Shown piece after piece: positions 43,363-53,889 of a stretch of DNA of 64,000 nucleotides (its first letter is position 1; every line of letters begins with the position of its first letter). Source of the stretch: Aphanomyces cochlioides (taxonomy: Eukaryota > Oomycota > Saprolegniomycetes > Saprolegniales > Verrucalvaceae). The translations under genes were made by a program, and so were the position numbers. The notes under the pieces are model-generated. The model did not search any database and was not told the origin of the DNA. It was given only the letters and a program-made list of their open reading frames with translations. The stretch spans positions 1,860,001-1,924,000 of the forward strand of contig JAHQRK010000014.1 in assembly GCA_019828595.1 (NCBI GenBank), in the 5' to 3' direction.

Positions 43363-44310
43363 ATGAACAAAGCTCTGGTGGAAGCGTCGGTACGTCCATG
43401 GACAAAGAACGCGAGCTTGCTAATAATGCTCATGTTGTAGGCTGGATCGCTGGGTGCACTGTTTGCGTGCTTGGTTCTCTTTCCCCTGGACGTGGCAAAA
43501 ACCAAACACCAAGCGTCAACGGACAAGACCGAGAAGAAGAAAACAACGTTAACGATCGTCAAGAAGATCTACGACGAAGAGGGAATTGCAGGACTCTTTG
43601 TCGGCCTTGGACCAAAAGCCGCGCACACAGTACGTGATTTGATGACGCTTCCCCTTGTTACGGTGATTGTTTAGGTGCTCCAAAACTTTTTCTACTTCTA
43701 CTGGTACGCTTGGCTCAAAGCTCTCTATGAGAAAACGCGCGGACCACTCACGACGACAGCAAATCTGTCAATTGGTGCACTCGCTGGTGCGATCAACATG
43801 ACCATCACGCTCCCTCTCGATGTGGTCTCAACCCGCATCCAAACGTCGGATGCTTCCACATCCACTGTGGAATTAGTCCATCAACTGTACAAAGAGGACG
43901 GATTGCTATCGTTCTGGAAGGGCTACATTCCATCGCTTGTGCTCGTGACGAATCCCTCCATATTTTACACGATCTTTGATCGATTGAAGCTCCGCGTGGC
44001 CCGAGAACTCTCAGCTATGGAAGCATTTGTGTTGGCAGCGATTGCCAAGTCGATTGCGACGATTGTAACGTACCCCATCATCCGAGCCAAGGTGATCATG
44101 CAAGCCGAAAAGTCGAAGACATCGTCGGGGTCGATGGTGCAAGTCCTCGATCGCATCTGGCAACAAGATGGCGTTGCTGGCTTTTTCCAAGGATGCAATG
44201 CGCAGTTGCTCAACACGGTTTTCAAGAGCGCGTTGCTGCTCATGACGAAAGAGCAAATTGGCCAACTCACCGTGCGCCTCCTCTATCCTTTGCAGCAGCG
44301 CAAATCGTAG
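43363..44310 (+). CDS. peroxisomal adenine-nucleotide carrier-like protein (SLC25 family)
   Basis: Three exons (introns 43390-43440 and 43630-43674) give 283 aa. The first exon encodes only MNKALVEAS; the second starts AGSLGALFACLVLFPLDVAK with the carrier signature PxDxxK. The second signature is ITLPLDVVSTRIQTSD and the third is IVTYPIIRAKVIMQAEKSK. Features such as NFFYFYWYAWLKALYE, TNPSIFYTIFDRLKLRV and KSALLLMTKEQI fit the PNC/SLC25A17 group, which exchanges ATP for AMP/ADP across the peroxisomal membrane. Mitochondrial location is less likely on these motifs but cannot be excluded. Its stop lies 13 bp from that of the convergent cyclin gene. Confidence 0.8.
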
Positions 44311-44323
44311 AGATCATTATCTC

Positions 44324-46248
44324 TTATCGTTTTTCTTTTCGGTATCGATCGTTTGCGTCATGGTCTCGGTCGCGCTTTCTCACGGATGGACTACGCTTCC
44401 GTCGATTGTACGGTCGTTGATAGCTTTCTGACGACGCTGAACGCTTGCGGTTCTTCGGCTTGTTATCGCGGCGGCGATCTCTTGATCGCGATCGCGATCG
44501 TGATCGTCGGTCGTCTCGGCGATTATATTCATGATTTCGCTTTGAGTCTCGGTCACGGGCACGATCTCGGTCACGTTCTCTATCACGTTCTCGGTCGCGC
44601 TCTCGTTCTCGTGGCGGCGGCGGATGTGAAGACTGATTCAATGTTATGCGAGGTTCTCCCAATCGCTCCATCTACGCAACGACGTTCAAAGGTGGAACAT
44701 GAGATGTAACACCTGTTCTGGTTTCAAATTGGTCTTCTCCCTGGGATTTTCAATGTCCGATGGCAGCGTCAAGCCTCCTCGTTGGGCATCAAGATATCGG
44801 CGCAAATCGTCGTCCGACTCAGTTCGCTTATCAAATTCGCTGCGTTGCAATGCTTTCCAGTCTTTGAACTCAATGTAGTAGTCACGGATGAGATCGCAAT
44901 CTATGCTCATCTACATGACAAAGACAAGGAGCAATGGGTACAAACCATGTTCCAGTGCCTTGTCCAACTTGATACGTCGCTCGAGTTTGGCATCAACGGC
45001 GGCAATGTACCATGCTGCATGAGCCAATGTCCGCGATGGGAATTCAATGCACATTTTCGTCCAGTACCTATCAGTGCCATCAGCACATTGCCATTTATTG
45101 CAGCAAACGTACAAATCCTTGAGGACAACATGGGCCGCGTCTTTCACGGACGACGGAAATGAATCAGCTGCACGCTTCATGTGGTCAAACGGTAATTCGA
45201 TCGTCAAGTCGAAATCAATGCCTTGCAAGACTTGCAATTCGTAATGAAGCAGATGCAAGCGCTCTAATTCTTCCTTCTCTTCATCGCCAGTCACAAGAGG
45301 TGTCTAGGAATGGTAAGACTCTGAGCGGATCATGACAAGACATACTTCCAAAATGTAGTGCATCACATGGACCATTCGAAGCAACCGCATGCGCTGACTT
45401 GATGCTTTGGCAGCAAGAAAGAGTGATGCGGCAGCGAACTTGAATCGCTCCTTGGCGAAAAACCCTCGCTTGTACAATCGCTGATAGAAACACATAGCTG
45501 TCATCACGACATGAGGCTCAAGACCCAGACAACGTCCCAATGTGTCGATGAATGCGACGCCAGTGAACCGCCAATGACGTAGTTTCGCTCGAGGTGAACG
45601 GAATTCGCTGGGTTCGTACAACCATGCTATGTTGCCACGGTCGAGTTCGCGACGGAGATCAAGCCCTTCCTTGTCATGTGGATTGACTGTATCTTGTAGG
45701 ATGCGCTGTGGGGCTTTGCGGACTTTGATCTCTCCCATAACGACCTTTTTCCACTCTTTCAGTTTGCCGCGGTAAATGCCAAGTTCTTCCCATCGTGAAA
45801 GCGTCTTGAACAGCTTCTTTCGATGGTCTTCTACGGGTTTCATGTCCCGATACGATTCACGAACACAGGCATGCAAAATGTGCTCTACAGTCGCCATCCA
45901 TTCCAAATGTCGGGTCTTGCGCGCGGGGTCGGAAGCCTTTCCATCAACGCCGCCAATCTTGAGGAATTCATGGAGGAGGTAAAAGAGCATGACTTTGTGG
46001 TTGAAAGACTTTGTGCGATCGCTTAGAGAAAGCGCGCGCAGTTTGATTTGGATTTGCATCGATAACGCCTCGTGGTCGGCCATCCATTTTGCAGTTTGAG
46101 AAACGATGCTGGGATCGATATGCTTTTCAAGCAACCGGTTGAGAAGCGCATCCAGAGGGGCAAGTGGGTCCGCCTTCTTCTTGTGTTGCTCTCGCATCTC
46201 ACGGAGCCGAGACATCTCCGTCGGAGACAGCGGCGCCGTGTCCGACAT
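44324..46248 (-). CDS. cyclin with long N-terminal helical region and RS-rich C-terminus
   Basis: Four exons give 601 aa (plus-strand introns 45304-45345, 44906-44941 and 44672-44712; the middle one is the least certain). The start MSDTAPLSPTEMSRLREMRE at 46248 is the first Met of the family-like reading. Residues ~15-190 are helical and charged. The cyclin box starts around residue 225 (WRFTGVAFIDTLGRCLGLEP, FYQRLYKRGFFAKERFKFAA, ASLFLAAKASSQ) and continues in the second exon (HYELQVLQGIDFDLTIELPF). The last 115 residues are an Arg/Asp/Glu/Ser tail (RERERDRERDRERDRDRARD; RRSRSRSRSRDRRRD). Cyclins with RS tails (L and K/T types) pair with CDK9/11/12-like kinases in transcription and splicing. 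The N-terminal extension is unusual. Confidence 0.7.
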
Positions 46249-46278
46249 AGTCCCCCACCACAAAATTGAGACCTAGTC

Positions 46279-46770
46279 CTAATTAGGATTTTCTTTCGAA
46301 AAAAGGATGGACCGACACATTATGACTACAGTACGGCGAGGAGAAAGAAAGGTCGAATCCAAGCTGCTAACTTCTCGCGATGCATGCGTGCATTTCCCAG
46401 CTTGTAGATAAAGCATCTGACTGAGCGGAGTCAACAACAGTGCAGCAATCGGAGTTGGGGCCTCCCTCAACGTCTCCAGGACGAATATAGCGAGAGAGGA
46501 CTTTCCATCGGAAAAGATACATGACGGCAATTCCACAAAGGTCGGGGGCTCTTGGCCATCTTGATGTTGATCCTTTGTATCCATTTGGTTGTAAGGTGTC
46601 CAGCCCGTCTGCAGCAAGTGCACGACGTAGTGGCGCGAAATATGACCCTTCCATTTAATGGAAGAGGAAACGTGACTCAATCGATGAATCCACTTGTGGA
46701 CAAACCAAGAGCGATACCAAGAGCGCGTACTCAAATGTCTACCGCACATCATGTAGGACGACTGGCACAA
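46279..46770 (-). CDS. hypothetical protein, uncertain
   Basis: Two overlapping minus-strand open readings exist. One (46654-46367) starts at an ATG with MEGSYFAPLRRALAADGLDT and contains PRAPDLCGIAVMYLFRWKVL; the other spans 46770-46279. The first looks more protein-like. No family was recognised. It lies just upstream of the cyclin gene on the same strand, in what would otherwise be that gene's promoter region. Confidence 0.25.
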   Translation of the reverse strand: MCQSSYMMCGRHLSTRSWYRSWFVHKWIHRLSHVSSSIKWKGHISRHYVVHLLQTGWTPYNQMDTKDQHQDGQEPPTFVELPSCIFSDGKSSLAIFVLETLREAPTPIAALLLTPLSQMLYLQAGKCTHASREVSSLDSTFLSPRRTVVIMCRSILFSKENPN

Positions 46771-47120
46771 CTACGTATTCCCTTGAGTCGTTCTTGGGCC
46801 ATGTACCTTCTCGTCGGCGCCACCGTCCGTCTTGTCAGTTTTGCTCCATTACGTTTCCGGATAATACGAAAATGCCAGTTTCCAGGGGTCCTCTTTAACT
46901 TTAATAATAACTCATACAAATGCCTTGTACAATTGTTTTATAATTTTCTTCTACATATCCGGATGCTCATCGCTGTAGTAAGCTCTGAGTCCTTACTACA
47001 ACCTCTGCACCTCAATACCATTAACAAAAGTAAAAATCATTTGCACCACTTTACTGTTGACTTTCAACTTTGATTAGTCGAGGAAAAATGCATGAATTTA
47101 ATTCGTTAAAAATCAGCCTC
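46771..47120. other. no gene seen
   Basis: AT-rich intergenic stretch between two minus-strand candidates. No repeats or RNA genes recognised. Confidence 0.35.
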
Positions 47121-47474
47121 CTAATGCTCAGTCATGTCAGAAAGACGTTGCTGACTCTCGAAGACAGCCTGATGGTAGAGAGAAGCAGGGCAAGGGAGAA
47201 CTTGCTGAAGGGTGCCAGCGCGCTTCTTTGCTTGCTTCCCAAGATGTGGCAACTTGAAACCATTGTCACCGTGATTCTCCATGACAAGAAGCATCACAGA
47301 TTGTAATGTGATGAAGACGTCGTTCAATTTGTCCGCTGAGAGGACATCGAACGCGATCTGGGTAGCCTGAATTACTTCATCAACCGTGCGACTTACCATC
47401 TTGTATTGTAGAGATTGAATTGAGGCAAAGAACCCCAAGAGAAATACGAGCTGAATTACCTCTCTCATTTGCAT
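47121..47474 (-). CDS. small secreted-protein candidate
   Basis: A single-exon minus-strand frame of 117 aa from an ATG at 47474. The N-terminus MQMREVIQLVFLLGFFASIQ is a good signal peptide with cleavage likely after about residue 20. The rest is soluble and helical (VDEVIQATQIAFDVLSADKL) with one Cys. There is no RXLR or LxLFLAK-type motif and I know no homologue. Oomycetes secrete many small lineage-specific proteins. Coding status rests on the signal peptide, ATG start and uninterrupted frame. Confidence 0.4.
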   Translation of the reverse strand: MQMREVIQLVFLLGFFASIQSLQYKMVSRTVDEVIQATQIAFDVLSADKLNDVFITLQSVMLLVMENHGDNGFKLPHLGKQAKKRAGTLQQVLPCPASLYHQAVFESQQRLSDMTEH

Positions 47475-47550
47475 TCATATCTATAGTCAATTTTATAGTT
47501 GATTTTGCGTGCGCAATCGCCATTTGCATTGAATTATACTATAGACTTGA

Positions 47551-47829
47551 CTATGCACTATAGTATAATCTATAGTATAATCTTGATTTGCGCAAAGTCT
47601 CTATTGTGGTGCAGAGGTAGTATAGAATAACAATACTATCAACATAAATGTCAGTTCTGAAATAGTCCGAGCACGAAGTGTCAAATATCATTTTGATACA
47701 TATTTGATACTTTTCAACCTGAAATCCCCAAAGCTTCAGCACTTCTAGCCATTTAGCCGCTTCCACCACGATAAGCGAGCCAAAAACTAGTACTAGTATT
47801 ATGGATACCACGCGAATGCATACAGCCAA
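47551..47829 (-). CDS. possible second signal-peptide ORF
   Basis: The minus-strand reading AVCIRVVSIILVLVFGSLIV-VEA followed by AKWLEVLKLWGFQVEKYQIC has a hydrophobic start like a signal peptide. It has no in-frame ATG near the start, so it would need an upstream exon. It may be related to, or a decayed copy of, the candidate at 47121-47474. Weak. Confidence 0.2.
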   Translation of the reverse strand: MAVCIRVVSIILVLVFGSLIVVEAAKWLEVLKLWGFQVEKYQICIKMIFDTSCSDYFRTDIYVDSIVILYYLCTTIETLRKSRLYYRLYYSA

Positions 47830-48638
47830 GCCCGCAACGCGAAGAAAATGCTCTCTGTGATGTGTACCTAAATGAACTTAAGCATGTAGAAAAGGGAAAT
47901 GTGGATTTGAGCAGCACTCATACGAGCTAACTTGTACAGATAGATCGATTCTTTGGAGGAAGTCGTGTCACTTGGGCTGTCTTCAAGGCAACAAGTTGTT
48001 TTTCGCATCAAGCTTCATCACATGAGTTTGTTTCCCATGTTGCATTTTGGATGAAATCTTTCTTTGGATTTTGTCGCTACAAAGCTGGAATCAAAGCTCG
48101 ATGGCAGACGAAAGTTCCCCGCGCGTGGTGAATTTTCATGTTCATGATGACAAGTAGTGTGTGGTGTGTTTTTACATCTTTGATCCATTCCAGCTTCAGG
48201 GAGCATGCATTCCATGGATTGTCGTTTTCTTCAACGAAGCAGCGGATTCGATCTTCTATAACGTTACTTGCACACTGAGACTGTTGCTATCCTGGATGAC
48301 TCTACAGGGAAGCTCGCTTATAAAAGATCAGGCTTAGACGGCGCAAGAGATCTCTATCTGTCTCAATGCAATGAGCAATCCATGGGAATGCACGGAAAGC
48401 TATTCAGTTCATTCCGCTGGCTCACATGCTATTTCACAAGCCGACGCATCAAACTTCCGACTGGAATGTCGGTTGGATAAAATCTAGATATTTCGAGAGA
48501 AAAATTCACACATTTGAATTGACTATAGGGGAAATGATATCTTGACCTTGTTTCACATATCTCAGATGTCCATTGATGGTCAATGGAATAGCTGAAACTC
48601 CCGCGGTCGAGCTGGACGGTCACATTGCGTTTCGAATC

Positions 48639-48971
48639 ATGTTTCACAAGCTCGCTCAATCCCTCGGTCGATGGACAAGCAGGAGAAAGACGACAGCACA
48701 GATAGTCCCGAGCGACACCAATCTTACCTCTCACGACATGCAAACCCTCCTGGTCGAGCTGGAGAAGAACTGGAATCGATACCGACAAAACGCAAAGCTG
48801 GATGCAAGATGGGAAGCGTCCATGTGCTCATTCGACACGGAAACCTCCCAGGCAACAGAGATCTCATGGATCGAAGACGAAGACGAGAGATTGGTGGATG
48901 TACTGCAGCTCTGTCTTGATTACCCGAGGCACCACGTCGTAGTTGTCGAGCCAAAGAGCGAATGGGTGTAA
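48639..48971 (+). CDS. short protein of unknown function, paralogue 1
   Basis: Single-exon frame of 110 aa from the ATG at 48639 (MFHKLAQSLGRWTSRRKTTA). A paralogue lies at 50871-51227 and shares the start MFHKLA-SL-RWTS, then LL-(E/Q)LE-NW--YRQ-(N/S)K, a mid-region with SF/YS-D-E-S and the acidic run W-EDE---LVDxL. The conserved start decides the initiation codon. The protein is soluble, with a basic N-terminus and an acidic middle. No known family recognised; the pair shows that it is a real gene. Confidence 0.55.
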   Translation: MFHKLAQSLGRWTSRRKTTAQIVPSDTNLTSHDMQTLLVELEKNWNRYRQNAKLDARWEASMCSFDTETSQATEISWIEDEDERLVDVLQLCLDYPRHHVVVVEPKSEWV

Positions 48972-49199
48972 ATCCAAGCCGACATAATTTATTCTCCTCT
49001 GCTGCATTTCTCGCTTGTGAGCATGAAGAATTCTCAGCAGTCTACCCGTAGCGACCATGAATCTTCAAACACCGCTCGCTTTCCATGTACATGTACATTG
49101 AGGGGAGAGAGATACTTGGCAAAAAGCCTGTAGCCATGGAGGAGGATTCGCGGGGTCTCTTTCCCCACTGCGTCACACCTTTATTCTATCACCTTGTGC

Positions 49200-49615
49200 A
49201 TTGTAGTTACTGTAGATGGTACAAAGATGCAAACGCCGCTCGCCAAGTATTCAAGCAGATTCAAAAGTTTTGAATCCATCGCGTTGTCCTCCAACTTGTG
49301 CGACCTTACTGTAAGCGCTGGAAGATCGCGAAAGCCACCCATGAGATCACCCTCGTCGGGTTGATTCAACAAGAACCAAGGGACACGGAAGGATTCGTTT
49401 GGTCAACGAGTTGTCCTTACTGTAGTTGGGAGTCTGCAAAATGCCATCCATTGACATCGTCTTGTCGTCCAACTGATTCAACAAGGAGCTTGGAGCCTCC
49501 ATTGGATCCGCAGGCGCTCTCGAGTACTTCGCTCTTACTGTACATGGCAGGGGGATTCCCAAAACCACTCGTCGATTTGACGTTGTCGTCCAATTGATTC
49601 AACCGTGTACGTACT
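49200..49615 (-). repeat. ~115-bp tandem repeat array, coding-like
   Basis: On the minus strand three to four diverged units occur about 104-123 bp apart. Each has a (t)tgaatca(a/g) box, then a short coding-like run, and then acagtaa(g/c). The plus-strand marks are gattcaac at about 49610, 49486 and 49364, and tactgta at 49536, 49420, 49307 and 49203. The runs translate as LDDNVKSTSGFGNPPAMY, LDDKTMSMDGILQTPNY and PDEGDLMGGFRDLPALT. The recurring acaGTAAG could be intron donors, making this a duplicated-exon gene. Confidence 0.45.
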
Positions 49616-50198
49616 GCATGTGAAAGATGCCAAAAGAGCCATCTCGGAGCAGCGACGGTGGTCAATCAAAGCAGCAGCAGCACCCACGAGTGACTGCGGC
49701 GGTTGTTACAAAGCTGACGTGTGGTTTTCTTCCATCAACGAGTTGCAATGCTAGTCTGAAACGCCATTGAATTCCAAATTTTGCCTCGCGACGTCAAATC
49801 TGTCTTGTTTGTAATACAGTATTGCACACGTGCCACGAGGGGCGGTCTTCAAACTTTGCTCTGCGACAACGATCGCTTCAACTTTCGTCGACACGTCGAC
49901 GACGCGCCTTATCATACACCACAACGTCGTGTGATTCATGGGCATTTTCGTCCAAAACCGTCGGCGGCGGGGAAGCTTGGCCTTTTGAAACGTTCTTGCC
50001 TTCGAAAAACAACCCCATAATAAGCGCGCCATGTTTCCACGCGTCAAATTCTCGATCGTTGCATGCGAGGTTGAAGCTTCATCCATGTTAGAGTTATCCT
50101 TGACCACTACAATTCCTCCTGAGAGAAAAAAGATGCTCATTACGAGTCATGTGTGTCTTGCATGTCACATTCGCCTGCCTCTGTCATGCAAGACTCCT

Positions 50199-50456
50199 CT
50201 AGCTGGAGATTCCTCCAGCAAGATCGAAAGAGCGATGACGATCTTGGGGTTCTCTGTTTTCGTCACGTTCTACAATCGCGCGCCACAACCAAACACGAGT
50301 CGTGGCTTTCTCAGCGTTGGACGAAGAAGAGAATCCATCGCTCCCACGTGGACACGCTGAGATGAATCGCGTTTTATCCTCCTTGACGCTGTAAAACCTC
50401 TCGGCGTTGTACCAAAAAGCCGAAGACGAAACCCACGTCGTCCAAATGGATGCCAT
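50199..50456 (-). CDS. small hypothetical protein (85 aa)
   Basis: Minus-strand frame from an ATG at 50456: MASIWTTWVSSSAFWYNAER, then FYSVKEDKTRFISACPRGSD, to a stop after DLAGGISS. It is uninterrupted and of ordinary composition, but no homologue is known to me and there is no supporting neighbour. It is divergent from the region upstream of paralogue 2. Confidence 0.3.
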   Translation of the reverse strand: MASIWTTWVSSSAFWYNAERFYSVKEDKTRFISACPRGSDGFSSSSNAEKATTRVWLWRAIVERDENREPQDRHRSFDLAGGISS

Positions 50457-50870
50457 GTGAGTTGCGTTACTTATATGTTGAGCCCGCCGCCAGCCGATGC
50501 AAGTTTTGATGTGATTCCCTCATCGCTGTCGCCTCATGGCAGGTCATTCGACCATGACGACGGTCGTATCAAGCTGTTTGTTGGTGGCATGGGTCGCGTC
50601 GGCGTGTGTTGTATTGTGGCGGCGATCCACCCGCGCGTTGACAATCCGGTGCCCGTCTTTTCCAACAAGATTCGTATTGAAGAATTTGAAAAAATGTGTG
50701 GTGGTTCGACGCAAGTATACAAACTCCAAGATAAAAAGCAGGTTTCGACAACCCACACGTTTTTTTCATAGTAAAATCCACATCTCCCCCGTCGCAGATT
50801 GGCCCGTCTCCCCTCCACACGAGCTCGCGACAACAGATTCGCCACGAGGCGTCATTACAGATTTGGCATC

Positions 50871-51227
50871 ATGTTCCACAAGTTGGCGCGCTCATTGACA
50901 CGATGGACATCGAAAGGCAAGCGCTCTGCCGCCCAATCGGACCAAATCCCAGCACAAGAATTACGACTCTTGCTCAACCAACTCGAACGCAACTGGGGCT
51001 GCTACCGACAACAAAGCAAGGCAGTGTCTGGCGCATGGGACGACGCGGTCTCCATGTACTCGGTCGACTCGGAAGCGTCGCGTGTGACTGAAATGACCTG
51101 GGCAGAAGACGAAAACAAGACTCTGGTCGATGCGCTCCGGCGGTGTATTTACCGACGTCGAGAACGAGTAGCGTCCAACGCGTCGTCAGTCCTAGAAGCC
51201 TCCTCTGTGCGCGAAGCATGGGTTTAA
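50871..51227 (+). CDS. short protein of unknown function, paralogue 2
   Basis: 118 aa from the ATG at 50871 (MFHKLARSLTRWTSKGKRSA). It shares start, LLNQLERNWGCYRQQSK, and the acidic block TEMTWAEDENKTLVDALRRC with paralogue 1 at 48639-48971, 2.2 kb upstream on the same strand. The C-terminus is longer and Ser-rich (SNASSVLEASSVREAWV), and both end in (E/A)WV. Tandem duplication is the simplest explanation. Function unknown. Confidence 0.55.
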   Translation: MFHKLARSLTRWTSKGKRSAAQSDQIPAQELRLLLNQLERNWGCYRQQSKAVSGAWDDAVSMYSVDSEASRVTEMTWAEDENKTLVDALRRCIYRRRERVASNASSVLEASSVREAWV

Positions 51228-52366
51228 CTATTATTCCTGGAAGAGTAATTTATGCCATTTTTTATTCGATTCACCCGCTCATGATGACTTCCACGGCGCA
51301 CAACCGCTCACAATTTTACGCTCGATTTGCATTACGCATGGAGGAAGCCATGGCCACGAGTCAGCCACGTCGTCGATTCAACATTTAGCCGGGATCAAGC
51401 ATGTGTGCTCCAGTGACATGCATGCGTAGCGCCGTGGCTCAATTCAACCTGGGGCGTCGCAAAGTTGAGAGCTTCCAAGCACTTTGACCAGAGACGAACG
51501 TCCGACCTCACAACGCAGGATCCAATGCACACTTCATGATACATCGACCCAGCTGTCTCTCCTTGTATCGCTGACAGTGGCGGATCGAGTCTTCCGCTCC
51601 ATGTGCGACTCCAACCGATGGTCCGCAATCTGCTCGTCGGACAAAAATTTGTTACACTGTAGCGACAACGTGATCTCAGCAGGGTTTTTCATAGGATATA
51701 AGGATTTTCATAGATTCCAACAACGAGGCACTCAACGTGCAGGGAGGATGGCCGGGCAGCAAGTACACTGTAGAATGGAGTCGACGCGCTCTCCCAAGCT
51801 CGCAATCACATGGCCGAATCAATGGATATAACGAGACGCTGCGCTGTCGAACGACCATAAAAACTTTTTGAAAACATTGCCGACCCAACAACAGAGCTGA
51901 AGTACTACTACGTTGTAGTTTGATATTACCCCTGAGCTCGACCCATGGACCTACCGGTACCGAAGTAGGTGGAGCAAAATACACAAAAATACACGAGATC
52001 GATCTCGTGGGAAATGCATGCGCTTATTGTATCGAGATAAGCCGCTGTTGCAAGTCGAATAACAGAGTTCACACCCTGTGCAGCATGGCTCGAGGCGTCA
52101 GTGGGGAACTTCGCCCGAATGTGCAGAGCGAAATGGAACTCCAATATAACTACAATGACGACAAGGAATGCATCGAGCTCGACCATCTCGTAGCTTTGAG
52201 CCTGTGCAAAACGATGCATGAGCCAAAAATACTACCAAAATATCATTAAAATATTGATATTTGAAATATTTGAATTTTTGGGATTATTTTGAAATTGAAT
52301 TTAGGATTACTATATTTAATTTTATCCAATGGAAGAAGGATGGGGTGAAAATTGGGTTAACGCGCC
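51228..52366. other. no gene supported
   Basis: About 1.1 kb with only short overlapping open stretches on both strands. The 3' part (52240-52330) is very AT-rich with atattgatatttgaaatatt-like palindromic sequence, probably the ankyrin gene promoter. Confidence 0.4.
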
Positions 52367-53889
52367 ATGGCCAAACGACGGCGAAGTCATGTTCGTTCCC
52401 GTCCAAGAGAGGCAGCAGAAACGTCAAGGTCTGTCTACCACCAAGTTCTTTGCATTCAAAGTCTTGCATTTACGCTCCTCCAATTTCAAGACGGAGTCTA
52501 TTTCCCACTGCTTCCACGCTACAGGTGTGCATTCAACATAGAAATCCTTTTCACTCGTTCTAGAGCATGGTCTCGAGCATTTCTCGACGGTTCACTCCGT
52601 GCAGCAAAGCTGCAACAAGAACTGCACTTGAACTCAAAGACAGATCCGCGCTACATCCTCCACCGAGCTATCTTTGATAACGATATCTCAGCTGTCCGCC
52701 AACTCCACAAATGCCGCTCTACTCTCTTCACCGATGACGCCTTGCACCTAGCTGCATCGTGTGGCCATCTCGAACTGTCAAAGGAACTCCAATCTCTTGG
52801 CTATGGTGTGACCTCTCCGCGTGTCATGGACTTTGCAGCCGCTGGGGGGCATCTTGACATTTGTGTTTTCTTCAAGGACATGCCCTCGACCTCAGCAGCA
52901 ATTGACAATGCTGCAACACGGGGCCATCTAGAAATCGTTCAACTGCTGAACAGCCTTGGAAACCACGGTTGGTTGCTCTTTGGTCGATTGTATCGTTAAG
53001 ACAATGACTCCAGAAGCCACAACTCAAGCAATAGACGGAGCAGCACAGAACAAGCACTTCTCAGTGGTGCAATACCTCCACGCCGAACGTAGTGAAGGAT
53101 GCACACCAGCAGCTATGGATGGTGCAGCTCTAAACGGTGATCTAGCCATGGTAGAGCTACTCTATGAAACTCGATCTAACCCAACACGAAGGTCACGTTT
53201 CTCCATTCCCATCGCACCGAGGGCTGCACAACGGAGGCAATGGATGCAGCGGCAACCCATGGGTTCCTGAACATTGTTCAGTTTTTACACTCCAATCGAA
53301 CGGAGGGTAAGCTCTCTGTCATTTCGAATCCACACCCACAAGAACCCTTGACAGGATGCACTACTCGCGCGATAAACAACGCTGCAACCAGTGGCTATCT
53401 TGATGTTGTCCAGTTCTTGCATGAAAATCGCGCCGAAGGCAAGCTTTCTCTCGGTGCTTGTATCTGACTAGACGAACAGGATGCACAAGGCAAGCTATGG
53501 ATGGCGCTGCGACGAATGGACATTTGAAAGTTGTTGCATTTTTGCATACACATCGCCGAGAAGGAGCAACCCACCGAGCGATTGACGGTGCAGCGCAAAA
53601 TGGACATTTGGCAGTTGTGAAATATTTGACTGAGAATCGCCTGGCAACGAGTCGATCGGAAACCATGGAGCTTGCCTGTCGCTGTGGACATTTGAAGATT
53701 GTGAGATATTTACATGAGCAAGGCTGCGCTTGTGACTTTGCAGCCATGGAGGAAGCGATCATCCACGGCCATATCCAAATTGTCAAGTACTTGCACTCCC
53801 ACCGCATGGTCCGCGTCACGAAAAATATGGTGCAGCTCGCAATTGACAGTCAACATCACAAAATCGTCCAATACCTTCGACGTCGATAA
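52367..53889 (+). CDS. ankyrin-repeat protein, exon-per-repeat
   Basis: The start at 52367 (MAKRRRSHVRSRPREAAETS) leads to an N-terminal region and then ankyrin-type repeats of the oomycete form GHLEIVQ-L. They include DDALHLAASCGHLELSKELQ, AIDNAATRGHLEIVQLLNSL, AIDGAAQNKHFSVVQYLHAE, AMDGAATNGHLKVVAFLHTH and TMELACRCGHLKIVRYLHEQ. Introns interrupt at the same place in successive repeats (52968-53013; 53307-53354; 53439-53479). The last has a GC donor (gcaagc). An intron in the N-terminal part (near 52425-52463) and the join around 53192-53221 are uncertain; the latter does not close cleanly, so a small error or lesion is possible. Ankyrin repeats mediate protein binding; partner unknown. Confidence 0.7.

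Noticed and set aside
44353..44709. Long plus-strand open frame opposite the cyclin RS tail
   Set aside because: It is the complement of the Arg/Asp-rich repeat coding region, whose composition keeps the opposite strand open; it has no family features.
50536..50898. 120-codon plus-strand frame with a hydrophobic start (MTTVVSSCLLVAWVASACVV)
   Set aside because: It overlaps the start of paralogue 2 and competing open frames in the same interval; the rest of the sequence is not protein-like, so it was not called.
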